From Planctomycetota bacterium (GTDB taxonomy: Bacteria; Planctomycetota; Planctomycetia; Pirellulales; Pirellulaceae): 55,835 bases of DNA. The stretch is taken from NCBI GenBank assembly GCA_029259935.1, contig JAJDEH010000175.1, forward strand, positions 1 to 55,835, read 5' to 3'. This document shows positions 20,250-28,884 of the stretch, piece by piece. The position numbers were made by a program, and so were the translations under genes. Below the pieces are notes generated by a model that was given only the letters and a program-made list of their open reading frames with translations, had not been told where the DNA came from and made no database searches. How positions within the stretch are numbered: the first letter of the stretch is position 1; each line of letters starts with the position of its first letter.

Positions 20250-20369
20250 ATGCCTGAACTGGTGCCTTTGGGTGGGATTCCTGCGCCGGTCTGGCATCAA
20301 AAGCGTCAAAGGTGGAAAATCTATCCTAACCCCTACGGATGGTCAACCGACCGCGCCATCATTTTCTAA
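20250..20369 (+). CDS. Possible 39-residue small protein
   Basis: A short reading frame starting MPELVPLGGIPAPVW and ending at a TAA, opposite to the atp operon. Its support is a strong purine run (CAGGGGGG at 20236-20243) a few bases before the ATG, unusual for this genome. It has no hydrophobic helix and a basic middle (HQKRQRWK). It resembles no protein I know. It may equally be chance inside the atp upstream region, which otherwise appears gene-free from 20188 to 20810. Confidence 0.25.
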   Translation: MPELVPLGGIPAPVWHQKRQRWKIYPNPYGWSTDRAIIF

Positions 20370-20763
20370 ATAGTTTCAAAGCAACAGTTTGTATGAATAC
20401 CTGGAGGTTCCAACAACCCTCTTGTGGGGGGTCGTGCTTTGCCTTTTTTTCGTCTTTCGATTAAACTCAATCACATCAGTGAATGTTTACTATTTGGGCC
20501 TACCATCACCCACACATAGCAAAACAGACATTGACTGCGAAAGACACTGGCTTGGTCAAATCGGATGTGACTAGGTCATTGGAGCTGCCAGAGTTCCTCC
20601 CCCAACAGTGTTGGTACGCAGGGGCGTTAGGTTGACCCGCCTGCCCAAACTCGCCAGCAAATTGGTCCAAGAAGGCCAGGTTGTAAACTGCCAATCTCAT
20701 GCGGTTAACGGACTACCGGTGGATTGTTACGAATGCCGTGTCACGGACGGCGCTCAAAGCACC

Positions 20764-20783
20764 AGTGGAGGTTCGCCTCCACT
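20764..20783 (+). promoter_or_regulatory. Perfect UUCG hairpin in the leader of the DUF4912 gene
   Basis: AGTGGAGG-TTCG-CCTCCACT is an 8-bp perfect stem with the very stable UUCG tetraloop, ending 27 bases before the TTG start at 20811. No T-run follows, so it is not a standard terminator. It could stabilise the mRNA or affect initiation. The purine-rich GGAGG at 20796-20800, a likely ribosome binding site, is not masked by it. Confidence 0.55.
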
Positions 20784-20810
20784 AGTCACCATCCCGGAGG
20801 TTCAGGTCCC

Positions 20811-22040
20811 TTGATCACCGCAGCATCACTTCGCAATCACACCTCAAAAGACCTCGCCCAAATGGCCAAGAAGAAGGGTGTCCAGGGTTGGCACTCGATG
20901 AAGAAGGACGAATTGGTTCGCGCCTTACTTCGCAAAGCCCGGTCGAAAAGGAAGGCCAAGGCGACGGTTTCCACCACCAGCTCGACTAGAACGAGTTCGG
21001 CCAAGAAGAAAGTAGCGTCGCCCCCGTCCAAGCCCAAAATCACCGCCAGCTCGAAGTCGCCTAGCTCGAAGTCACCCAGATCCAATGGCAGCCTGAGCAA
21101 CGGTCATAAGCTGGCCGCGAAACCAAAGGCTCCCACCAACCGCAAAGTGGCCCGGGAAAACGCGGCTCGCGAGCGGCAAAAAGATCTTGCCCGTGTCCAT
21201 TTAAACGGTAAGTCACGCTCAAACGGCAGCAACGGAAAACCGAAAAAAGATCGAGCCGTTCTAATGGTTCGCGATCCCTATTGGCTGCATGTCTATTGGG
21301 AGATTTCGCGCGCCAGCATTGAACGCGCGCGGGCCGCGATGTCGGAACACTGGCACGGCGCGAAACCAACTTTGCGTTTGCTGCAATTGGACCAAGACGG
21401 AACGACGAACACGACCGAGCGCGTCGTCCGCGACATCGAAATCCATGGCGGAGTTAGCAACTGGTATATCGATGTGAAAGACCCGCCCAAGACTTGCCGT
21501 ATCGCGATAGGCTATTTGGCCGACAACGGCAAGTTCCATGCATTGGTGCGAAGCAACGTCGTCTCGACGCCACGCCCCGGCAGCGCGGACGTGATTGACG
21601 AAAACTGGTCGACCGTGGCGGAAAACTACGAAAAAGTTTACGCCATGAGCGGTGGCTACGACGCGGACGGTTCGGCCGGCGATCTTCAAGAATTGTTCGA
21701 AGAACGGCTGCGGCGACCGATGGGTTCGCCTTTGGTGACCCGTTATGGGGTCGGCGCTCAAGGCTTACACAGCCGAGATCGCACTTTTGAGTTTGAAGTC
21801 GACGCGGAGATTATCATCTATGGTACGACCAAGCCGGACGCCCATGTCACACTGAGCGGCGAGCCGGTTCGCTTGCGGCCCGATGGCACTTTCACGGTGC
21901 GACTGAACTTGCCCGATAAACGACAGGTCCTGCCAGTGGTCGCCAATAGTTGCGACGGCGTCGAACAGCGGACCGTGGTCCTGGCGATCGAACGCAACAC
22001 GAAAGTCATGGAACCGAAGATTCGAGATCCTAACGAATAG
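20811..22040 (+). CDS. Rho_N-like / DUF4912 protein
   Basis: About 409 residues. Residues about 1-40 resemble the Rho N-terminal or SAP-like helical nucleic-acid fold (ASLRNHTSKDLAQMAKKKG, then WHSMKKDELVRALLRKA). A long low-complexity Lys/Ser/Pro-rich linker follows (about 45-140). A DUF4912-type domain starts at 'DRAVLMVRDPYWLHVYWEIS' and continues with 'IDVKDPPKTCRIAIGYL' and a late beta-domain ('VTLSGEPVRLRPDGTF'). The TTG at 20811 was chosen because GGAGG lies 10 bases upstream and the helical domain starts right after it. The basic linker suggests nucleic-acid contact; the true role is unknown. It ends before a clear terminator. Confidence 0.8.
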   Translation: MITAASLRNHTSKDLAQMAKKKGVQGWHSMKKDELVRALLRKARSKRKAKATVSTTSSTRTSSAKKKVASPPSKPKITASSKSPSSKSPRSNGSLSNGHKLAAKPKAPTNRKVARENAARERQKDLARVHLNGKSRSNGSNGKPKKDRAVLMVRDPYWLHVYWEISRASIERARAAMSEHWHGAKPTLRLLQLDQDGTTNTTERVVRDIEIHGGVSNWYIDVKDPPKTCRIAIGYLADNGKFHALVRSNVVSTPRPGSADVIDENWSTVAENYEKVYAMSGGYDADGSAGDLQELFEERLRRPMGSPLVTRYGVGAQGLHSRDRTFEFEVDAEIIIYGTTKPDAHVTLSGEPVRLRPDGTFTVRLNLPDKRQVLPVVANSCDGVEQRTVVLAIERNTKVMEPKIRDPNE

Positions 22041-22071
22041 GACGGAAGTCCGAGATTCGCACACGCTCAAC

Positions 22072-22101
22072 AGCCGTCGAGGCTAACTCGACGGCTTTTT
22101 T
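22072..22101 (+). terminator. Rho-independent terminator after the DUF4912 gene
   Basis: AGCCGTCGAG, loop GCTAA, CTCGACGGCT, then TTTTT: a perfect 10-bp GC-rich stem with a T-run, 32 bases past the stop at 22040. Confidence 0.92.
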
Positions 22102-22202
22102 GATGCTTAAGCTAAATCGGTTGCCTGACACGCAGCGGTCGATTCCGTAGCGCCTTGTTAGTCTACTTGTACGCAAAAACTTGCTAATCTTGAGTCAAGT
22201 TT

Positions 22203-22272
22203 TAGCGACCAACGGGAGCGGGTTTTCAAGCCCGAGCGATAGCTCGTATTGGTTTGAGGCACTGCCTCGTTA
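22203..22272. repeat. Stop-codon-abutting repeat family F, copy 1
   Basis: TAGCGACCAACGGGAGCGGG, a short variable stretch, then CGAGCGATAGCTCG and GAGGCACTGCCTC, ending at GTTA. A second copy spans 31648-31759. The right end is the reverse complement of the globin stop codon (TAACGAGGC on the minus strand). Inside are two small palindromes. It is probably a REP-like element acting between convergent gene ends. Confidence 0.8.
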
Positions 22273-22677
22273 GAAGTTGTGGTATTGGTCGTAGCCCTCC
22301 ATCATCCGCACGATGGACCGCTCGATGGCCTTCCGCCACTGGACGCCCAGCGCGTCGCTCCAATCCGGCCCGTGGAATTCCGCCAGTGTGTCGAGCATGG
22401 CTTGGGTCCATTCCGGAAACAATTCCTTGGGAATCTTCCGCTCGTAGTGTCTTGAGCCGAGTACCCGCAAATACTGCTCGGCCGCGGCGCTGTCCATCGC
22501 TTCGTAGCGTTCAATGATGACCAACGCTGTCGTCAGCAACACAGCTTGCGAGGTCATGTTCACGCCTTCGAAATACTGCTGCACGTCGGGGTGGCGGCTG
22601 AGAAACGTTTTGTAAAAGAGATCGCCGAGAATGTCTTCGCTTTCCAAAACGCTGGTCATACTTGCGTGGATATCCAT
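22270..22677 (-). CDS. Bacterial globin-like protein
   Basis: About 135 residues, the length of a single-domain bacterial globin of the flavohemoglobin-globin type. Features: N-terminal helices with 'FYKTFLSRHPDVQQYFEGVNM', then 'LLTTALVIIERY', and a likely proximal histidine in 'LRVLGSRHYERKIPKELFP'. The closing helix is 'WRKAIERSIVRMMEGY'. It would bind heme and O2 or NO; the partner reductase domain is absent. ATG 22677 has GAGGAG upstream. Its stop codon forms the first bases of repeat F. It is the neighbour of a phosphotransferase-kinase fusion and a stress protein, which suggests a stress role, by context only. Confidence 0.85.
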   Translation of the reverse strand: MDIHASMTSVLESEDILGDLFYKTFLSRHPDVQQYFEGVNMTSQAVLLTTALVIIERYEAMDSAAAEQYLRVLGSRHYERKIPKELFPEWTQAMLDTLAEFHGPDWSDALGVQWRKAIERSIVRMMEGYDQYHNF

Positions 22678-22731
22678 CTGATGACTCCTCAAGGACTTCG
22701 CTCGATTCAGGGTGGTTGGTGCTTATGGTCG

Positions 22732-24348
22732 CTAACCGAGACTGGTGGATCGAAATCGGTTTGGCTCTTCCAGGTGGACGGCGGCGCGCAAGTGCGAAAA
22801 GATCGTCCGCGCGATGTCCGGCAGGCTCTTGGAGGTGTCGACCTGAACGACGGGCAAGCCCTCCGGGTGAATTTCCTCGGCTTGCTGCTGCAACTGAAAG
22901 AACTCGGGACGGGTTTCAGATGGTGAGTGGCCAGCCGCGAGTCGGTCTTCGATGCGCCGCAGCGCGACTTCGTCCGTACACTCGCAGCAGACGAAGAACG
23001 GTTCCGCATCGTGCCGCCGCGCCAATTCGAAGGCTTGCAGCCGCCATTGCGAGGAAAGAAACGTGCCGTCCAGGACTACGGATCGATGCGTTTTGAGGGT
23101 CCCCTCCGCGCGGCGCAGCATCTCGACGTAAACCCGGTCCCGCGCGGCGGACGTATATTTTCCCTGACCGAACTCGGCGGGGAGATCACTCGGTCCGAAC
23201 ACTTCCCGTCGGATGGCATCGGTTTGCATCACGTCGACGTCAAGCGACTCGGCCACCAGCTTCGCCACGGTCGATTTACCAGTTCCAGGCAGGCCGTGAA
23301 CCACTAATAACACGGGCGGGCCCAATGTCTTTCGGTAAGTGTCGGCTTGCTCCAAATACCGACGCGCCGCATCGAGCATGTCCTGTTCCGCGGCCGTGCC
23401 GACCTGCCCGGCGCGCAGTGCCAAGACCTTCGCGCGGACGCAGGCCCGGTAGATTTTGTAGAAGGCCAATAAGACCGTGGGCACTCGATCACCGCTACGA
23501 TCTTGATATTGGGCGAACACCTCGCGCCCAACCGCTTCGGCACCCAGCAGGTCGCATTCCATCGCCAGAAACGCCAATTCATCGACAACGTCTAGGCTGC
23601 GCAATTCGTCGCTGAACTCGATGCAGTCGATAATGGTGGGGCGCGCGGCGAAGTAGATGTGTTCGGGCCGTAGATCGCCGTGACCGTCGACGATGCGGCC
23701 GTCGCGCACACGATCGTCAAATGCGTCGGGTGCCAATTTCAGTAGCCGCGTCTGAACTTCGTGCAGCCGTTTCACCAGCGCGGAGGAAAAGCCGTACGCC
23801 GGGTTCCCAAGCTCTTCTCGATTTGCTTGAACATGTTGAGTCAGTTGCCGTCGATACTCGTCTACCTGCACGGTCAACGGTGGTAGTTTGGTATAGAATT
23901 CGGCAAGCGTTGTCGCTAATTCGGTCACGTCTCGGGGAGTGACCGCTCCGTTTTTGATCATGCAGTCGAGCGCTCGATCCGCAGGTAAGCGGTGCATCTT
24001 CACGGCCCAATCGACCTGTTCGCCCAGGCCGCCAAGACTAAGTCCACCCGTTGATTGCTGGGTGATGGGAACGACGGACACGTACACATCGGGGGCCAAG
24101 CGACGGTTCAACCGCAGTTCCTCGCGACAAGCCTGCTCGCGCAAACGCGGGCTGCTGAAATCCAAGAATTCGAATTTGACCGGTTTCTTCAGCTTGAAAG
24201 CATGGCGGTCGGTCAGAAACACCCATGAGATGTGCGTGTCGATCCGCTCGACATGCTTCGTCGACTCGCTGTATGAGCGCGAACTTTCCAGCAACTGCAG
24301 AATCGAACTAACATCGATCGCCCGCTTCGTCTTACTTGCCGGAAGCAT
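22732..24348 (-). CDS. Bifunctional phosphotransferase-like / P-loop kinase protein
   Basis: About 538 residues. The N-terminal domain (about 1-320) is of the aminoglycoside-phosphotransferase-like type (COG2187 style): 'VFLTDRHAFKLKKPVKFEFLDFSS' and the catalytic loop 'DGHGDLRPEHIYF', where the usual Asn is His as in this subgroup. The C-terminal domain (about 350-530) is a P-loop kinase: Walker A GLPGTGKST, then 'DAIRREVFGP', 'DGTFLSS' and 'ETRPEFFQLQQQ'. Both halves would bind ATP; the substrates are unknown. ATG 24348 was chosen because it starts conserved text. It lies upstream of the globin on the same strand. Confidence 0.87.
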   Translation of the reverse strand: MLPASKTKRAIDVSSILQLLESSRSYSESTKHVERIDTHISWVFLTDRHAFKLKKPVKFEFLDFSSPRLREQACREELRLNRRLAPDVYVSVVPITQQSTGGLSLGGLGEQVDWAVKMHRLPADRALDCMIKNGAVTPRDVTELATTLAEFYTKLPPLTVQVDEYRRQLTQHVQANREELGNPAYGFSSALVKRLHEVQTRLLKLAPDAFDDRVRDGRIVDGHGDLRPEHIYFAARPTIIDCIEFSDELRSLDVVDELAFLAMECDLLGAEAVGREVFAQYQDRSGDRVPTVLLAFYKIYRACVRAKVLALRAGQVGTAAEQDMLDAARRYLEQADTYRKTLGPPVLLVVHGLPGTGKSTVAKLVAESLDVDVMQTDAIRREVFGPSDLPAEFGQGKYTSAARDRVYVEMLRRAEGTLKTHRSVVLDGTFLSSQWRLQAFELARRHDAEPFFVCCECTDEVALRRIEDRLAAGHSPSETRPEFFQLQQQAEEIHPEGLPVVQVDTSKSLPDIARTIFSHLRAAVHLEEPNRFRSTSLG

Positions 24349-24495
24349 TGGCCTATTCCTTGTCTCACGACCCGCACGCTGGCCCGCCGGGTCCTTCAGG
24401 TATGCTGACAACGGAGTGACGAGCGCCATGGGCCATCGAACGTGCTTCCGCGAATGACCCGGAAGTTCGCCTGCCGGGCTGCGCGCTTGTCGGCG

Positions 24496-24939
24496 TCATT
24501 CTGCTTGGACCGCTTCCTCGCTTGGTTGCTTGATCGTCAGGACGGGGCAATTGGCCCTGCGCACGACCGCTTCGGCGACGCTGCCCATCAGCATGCGCGT
24601 CAAACCGCGCCGTCCGTGCGTTCCCATGACAATCACGTCGACGTTTTCCGCGTCCGCCAATCGGACGATCTCATCGGCCGGAACTCCCTCCAGCAAATGC
24701 TGGGAATAACCCACGTTGGGGTCAGACGGTTTGACCTCATTCAACTCCTTTAACAATTCGGCCTTGTCCATCTCGGTGGGAAATCCGCTGAAGCCCGTGT
24801 CGGCGTAAGTGGGATGCTCGTAAACAAAGGCGATTAACATCATCGCGCCCGTGTCACGAGCCAACGAAGTTGCGTGCCGCAGCGCGGCCGCGCTGTAGTC
24901 AGAAAAATCGGTCGGTACCAAAATCTTTTTTGCTTTCAT
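24496..24939 (-). CDS. Universal stress protein UspA family
   Basis: 147 residues, the normal length for a single Usp domain. It has 'KKILVPTDFSDYSAAALRHA' at the N terminus, 'VDVIVMGTHGRRGLTRMLMG' with the ATP-binding G-2x-G-9x-G-type spacing, and 'SVAEAVVRRANCPVLTIK' at the end. Members bind ATP or AMP and act under starvation or stress. ATG 24939 starts the domain; a much longer upstream reading frame is unlikely. It is divergent from the sigma-54 type regulator at 25342. The 400-base gap between them should hold both promoters; I found no convincing sigma-54 site there. Confidence 0.93.
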   Translation of the reverse strand: MKAKKILVPTDFSDYSAAALRHATSLARDTGAMMLIAFVYEHPTYADTGFSGFPTEMDKAELLKELNEVKPSDPNVGYSQHLLEGVPADEIVRLADAENVDVIVMGTHGRRGLTRMLMGSVAEAVVRRANCPVLTIKQPSEEAVQAE

Positions 24940-25341
24940 GGCTCGAACTCCCATAGTTAGGGTGTGGGAGGCGACCCAGTAGGCCGCCCAAGTTGCTCGC
25001 CGGCTAGCAGGAAACCACGCGTGAAAATTGCCGCGATGCTGGGAAGCAAACGCCACGAATTTAGAAGTGCAAGAAGAATGCCAATCGCCTCGCGACCCCA
25101 TGGGTGCCGCGAAGCGTGTGCGGAAGAGGCCCATTAGCGCGCATATTCGCGCGCCCCCCGCAAAAATGCACAGCGTTTCCCCGTGGGTCGAAACAGCATC
25201 CGGCAGGAATGCTCGCGAAACCCGAGTAGGTTAGGCGACGCTGTCTTCTTCAGCCTCCCGAGGTTGCCAGGTCGGGCTTCGGCGCGTGATTTGCTAATGA
25301 GGATCGGATCATCTATCTCGATCCTTATCCAGGCAGCCTGA

Positions 25342-26700
25342 ATGTACGAATCGAAAGAAATTGATCTGTTGGTCGTGGATGACGACGACGACTTTCGTAG
25401 CACGCTGGTCAGGCGCTTCGAACACTCTGGATTTGTGGTGCAAGACGCGCCCAACGGCGAAGCGGCATGGGATTTGGTTCAACGTCGTGTCTTCGATGTC
25501 GCCGTACTCGACATGATGATGCCGGGCATCTCCGGACTGGATCTGCTGGGACGCTTCCACGAACATCACGTGGAGTGCCAGGTCATCCTGCTAACGGGAC
25601 AGGGGACGATTGAATCGGCGGTCGAGGCAATGAAGCTGGGCGCGTTCGACTATCTCACGAAACCGTTTCCGTTGAAGGATTTAGAGACGCGAATTGAGAA
25701 GGCCTACGAGCGGCATCAGTTGCAAAAGGAAAATCGCCAATTGCGGGCTCTGCTTGAACGTTCGCAGCCCAACGAAGAGATGATCGGCCGTTCGCCGGCC
25801 ATGGAGGAAGTCTTTCGGCTGGTCGAACGGGCCGGGCCCAGCGGAAAGGCCATTCTGATCCAAGGCGAAAGCGGGACGGGCAAGGAGTTGGTGGCGCGGG
25901 CGCTGCACCGCAACAGTCCTCGCACCGAAAAGCCGCTGGTCGCCATCAATTGTGCCGCGTTGCCCGAATCACTGTTGGAAAGCGAACTCTTTGGCCACGA
26001 GAAAGGGGCCTTTACCGGCGCGGCATCGGCCAAGCCGGGCCTGTTCGAAGTCGCGGACGGCGGCACACTCTTTATTGACGAGATCGGCGAAATGCCTGGA
26101 TCGCTCCAAGCAAAGTTGCTGCGCGTGCTGGAAGACGGGTTGATCCGCCGTGTCGGATCGATCAAGGAACGGCGAGTCGATGTTCGGCTGTTATGCGCGA
26201 CCAACCGCAATTTGAGTAACGAAGTCAAGGAAGGCCGCTTTCGAGAAGACCTGTACTATCGCATCAATGTCATGTCGCTGGAGCTGCCGCCGGTCCGTGA
26301 ACGGGACGGCGACATTTCGCTTCTGGTCGCCCACTTGCTTGGTCCGGAATGGAAAATCGACCCCGCCGCGCTGCACTTGATTCAATCTTACGATTGGCCC
26401 GGTAACGTCCGCCAACTGATCAACGCCATCGACCGCGCTAAGATCGTTGCCGATGGAATAACGGTTCGCGTCCAAGATCTTCCTCACGAGGTAGTGGAGT
26501 TCAGTTCCCATCAACCCCAAATCGTTATCAACGACACCGATGAGTTGGCGTCGATCGAGCGAGCTAAAATCATCGAAGTCCTCGGCCGCGAGCACGGAAA
26601 CAAGACGCGTGCCGCCCGCGCGCTGGGCATCGATCGGCGGAAACTCTACCGATTGATTGAGAAGTACGAGATCAAGGAAGAACGAGTGGCGAATTCTTGA
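25342..26700 (+). CDS. NtrC-family sigma-54-dependent response regulator
   Basis: 452 residues with three domains in order. Receiver domain 1-122: acidic pocket DDDDD near 13-17, phospho-acceptor Asp57 in 'VAVLDMMMPG', conserved Lys in 'DYLTKPF'. AAA+ domain about 145-385: Walker A GESGTGKE (175-182), GAFTGA (222-227), Walker B 'GTLFIDE', arginine-finger region 'REDLYYR'. C-terminal Fis-type helix-turn-helix 415-441: 'GNKTRAARALGIDRRKLYRLI'. It should activate transcription with sigma-54 RNA polymerase after phosphorylation. No histidine kinase is adjacent, so it is an orphan here; the targets are unknown. Confidence 0.96.
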   Translation: MYESKEIDLLVVDDDDDFRSTLVRRFEHSGFVVQDAPNGEAAWDLVQRRVFDVAVLDMMMPGISGLDLLGRFHEHHVECQVILLTGQGTIESAVEAMKLGAFDYLTKPFPLKDLETRIEKAYERHQLQKENRQLRALLERSQPNEEMIGRSPAMEEVFRLVERAGPSGKAILIQGESGTGKELVARALHRNSPRTEKPLVAINCAALPESLLESELFGHEKGAFTGAASAKPGLFEVADGGTLFIDEIGEMPGSLQAKLLRVLEDGLIRRVGSIKERRVDVRLLCATNRNLSNEVKEGRFREDLYYRINVMSLELPPVRERDGDISLLVAHLLGPEWKIDPAALHLIQSYDWPGNVRQLINAIDRAKIVADGITVRVQDLPHEVVEFSSHQPQIVINDTDELASIERAKIIEVLGREHGNKTRAARALGIDRRKLYRLIEKYEIKEERVANS

Positions 26701-26820
26701 TCGCGTCGACCGGTCCTCGCTCTTAACTCGATCGCCTTGATGAAGTTTGAGCGATCGGCAAGATTAAGGCGTGCGCCTTGCGTTTCCCCACGCTACCCAC
26801 GTCAACTCCACGGAGATCCC

Positions 26821-27606
26821 ATGGGCGAAAACGCCTTTGTCATTCAGAGCGTGATCGCTGGTTTATTGGCCAGCGTCGCCTGTGGAGTTGGTGTGTTGCC
26901 ATTGGCGATTCGTGGCTTGCAAATCGAAAAGAGGATCGGTTTAGGATACGGTTTTGCCGGCGGACTGATGTTCGCGGCGTCTGTTTATAACTTGTTGCTA
27001 CCGGCATTCACGTTGGGTGCTGACCGTGCCATACGGCTGTGGCCCGTCGTTCAGACATTGGCCGGAATGTTTTGCGGCTGCTTGCTGATTTGGGGTGTCA
27101 ACAAGTTCTTACGTTCGGATCACTTCGACTCGAAGTGGCTCAAGCCTTTGGGCGGACGGGTTGTTACCTTGGTGTTCTTGGCGATGACCTTTCATTCGAT
27201 TCCCGAAGGCATCGCGGTCGGGGTTGGCTACGGATCGGAAGGTCATCAAGGAACCCCGTCGGGATTGGGCCTCTACATCGCGATCGCCATCGCCATCCAC
27301 AACATGCCCGAAGGCCTGGCCGTTGCCTTGCCGATGCGGGCCGAGGGAGCGTCCATTGCGAAGTGTTTTTTCGTGGCGTTTCTCACCAGTTTGCCGCAGC
27401 CGATTGCCGCCGTCCCCGCTAGCCTGTTGGTGTGGGTGTTTGAACCGCTCATACTGCCGTTCCTGGGCTTCGCCGCCGGCGCGATGATGTACTTGGTCGT
27501 GGTGGAGTTGATTCCCGACGCGCTGGAGACCCAAACGCCCAGCCAAATCGCCTGGTCGTTCATGATTGGATTCGCACTAATGGTGCTGGTCCAAGTCGCA
27601 TTGTAA
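26821..27606 (+). CDS. ZIP family divalent metal transporter (GufA-like)
   Basis: 261 residues with about eight membrane helices. The metal-site motifs are present: 'FHSIPEGIAVGVG' in one helix and 'IHNMPEGLAVALP' in the next, as in bacterial ZIP transporters of the GufA/ZupT group. The substrate would be Zn2+ or another divalent metal, moved across the inner membrane. ATG 26821 was chosen because GGAG lies 7 bases upstream and the first helix starts right after; an earlier in-frame start adds a non-hydrophobic leader. It lies 120 bases after the regulator on the same strand, possibly cotranscribed. Confidence 0.92.
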   Translation: MGENAFVIQSVIAGLLASVACGVGVLPLAIRGLQIEKRIGLGYGFAGGLMFAASVYNLLLPAFTLGADRAIRLWPVVQTLAGMFCGCLLIWGVNKFLRSDHFDSKWLKPLGGRVVTLVFLAMTFHSIPEGIAVGVGYGSEGHQGTPSGLGLYIAIAIAIHNMPEGLAVALPMRAEGASIAKCFFVAFLTSLPQPIAAVPASLLVWVFEPLILPFLGFAAGAMMYLVVVELIPDALETQTPSQIAWSFMIGFALMVLVQVAL

Positions 27607-27919
27607 AGCGGTGTGTTCTCCCACTTGCCCAAGGGAAGCGGATACCAGCCAGCGTGGTGGGATCGTCGCTGATCGTTCCGCGACCACGGCGTCGGTCTTT
27701 CATTCTCAAGTGAACAACGACACTTCCTACCTATCTTGTCCAACGCGATTCACCAGACCGCGGTGGCGATTTTCCGCGCCTCGTGGAAAACAGAAGTTCA
27801 CCCAACGCCGAACATTAGTCGAGGAGATAGATGAGGATCTGAATTCGCCACTCCCCCGCGATTGCCTGACGCTACCACTCCCGGATCGCAAGCCGCGCCA
27901 ACGATATTACCGACAGACT

Positions 27920-28429
27920 ATGCCTGGACCGCACTTTATCTCCAAATTGCCAGAAGTTCACCTTGAGATCACCCGTGGACAAGCTCAATCGAAGATGCGG
28001 CCGGTCAAGAGTTCGATCTTTCTGATCGGACAGGCAGCCGATTGCGATCTGGTATTGGGCGACCAGCAATTTCCGGACGTCCACATGTATCTCTTCTTGA
28101 CCAACACCAGCGTCACCTTGCGTTGGCTGGCCGAAGGTCCCGAGGTCACGGTGGATGGAAGACCGGTCTCAAGCTTGCCTTTGCGGCATGGCGACCGAAT
28201 TCGGACGGGGCCCTACGAATTCAATGTTCACATCGACTTGCGTTCGACGCGAACTCGACCGAACGTTCGGCCATTCCGGGCCACGACCCACGTTCGGGAA
28301 AGCGTTGATGCCACCGCCACGAACGCGGTGATGCAATTGCTGCGAGATGTTCGTTACCAAGTATTGCTGTGCGGCGAAGCGGACGGACCGTCGACCGGCG
28401 AAGCGACCCTACCTCGACAGTCCGCCTAG
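27920..28429 (+). CDS. FHA-domain protein
   Basis: 169 residues. A forkhead-associated domain spans about residues 32-100: 'SSIFLIGQAADCDLVLGD', 'VHMYLFLTNTSVTLRWLA', 'EVTVDGRPVSSLPLRHGDRI'. The usual binding-loop GR and SxxH text is only partly kept (GQAADCD; VHMY), so phosphothreonine binding is uncertain. The C-terminal 60 residues are Arg-rich and polar. ATG 27920 starts the conserved part; upstream codons from 27611 look non-coding. The 313-base stretch 27607-27919 otherwise shows nothing. It is followed by a small coiled-coil protein gene. Confidence 0.82.
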   Translation: MPGPHFISKLPEVHLEITRGQAQSKMRPVKSSIFLIGQAADCDLVLGDQQFPDVHMYLFLTNTSVTLRWLAEGPEVTVDGRPVSSLPLRHGDRIRTGPYEFNVHIDLRSTRTRPNVRPFRATTHVRESVDATATNAVMQLLRDVRYQVLLCGEADGPSTGEATLPRQSA

Positions 28430-28485
28430 AGGACGTAATTGATATCGCCACGCCATCACACTTAACACATGGGAAACATCGCGGC

Positions 28486-28752
28486 ATGCACTCCTCAGCA
28501 AGCCAAGTCATCGGGATCATCGATATCGAGTTGCCAGCGGAAGCTTGCTGGGGCGGGGATTTCGCCGGCGGGGATGACTTTCCCGACGTACGCGGCAAGT
28601 CGAGTCGGCTCCCAGCGCGGGTCCGCGGCGACGGGCCGGGATCGGTAACCATCGTTGCGGATACCGAGCAGTTGAATCGTGACCTTCGCGAGGAAGTGTC
28701 GCGACTGCGCCGGCGCGTGGCGGAACTACGACAGAAAATAACGGCTCGATAG
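28486..28752 (+). CDS. Small coiled-coil protein next to the FHA gene
   Basis: 88 residues. The N-terminal half is acidic and glycine-rich (ACWGGDFAGGDDFPDVRG). The C-terminal 30 residues form a strong predicted coiled coil (TEQLNRDLREEVSRLRRRVAELRQK). No family is recognised. The ATG at 28486 is supported by the start of sensible protein sequence; the reading frame extends upstream over the FHA stop but looks less protein-like there. Its position 56 bases after the FHA gene suggests a partner, by inference only. Confidence 0.6.
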   Translation: MHSSASQVIGIIDIELPAEACWGGDFAGGDDFPDVRGKSSRLPARVRGDGPGSVTIVADTEQLNRDLREEVSRLRRRVAELRQKITAR

Positions 28753-28884
28753 CCGTCCCAATCGCTTTTCGTACTCATCAGGTGCAGTTCATGGCAACCC
28801 GACGCGTTTCATCCAAGGCTCTGGCGATGTTACGATGGACCACAACGTTTAAGGCCCACGTAATAGAACTGTCGGAGCGTTTGC

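Noticed and set aside
25060..25341. Sigma-54 promoter upstream of the NtrC-type regulator
   Set aside because: The closest text (CGGCAG then CTCG) misses the essential GG/GC spacing and bases.
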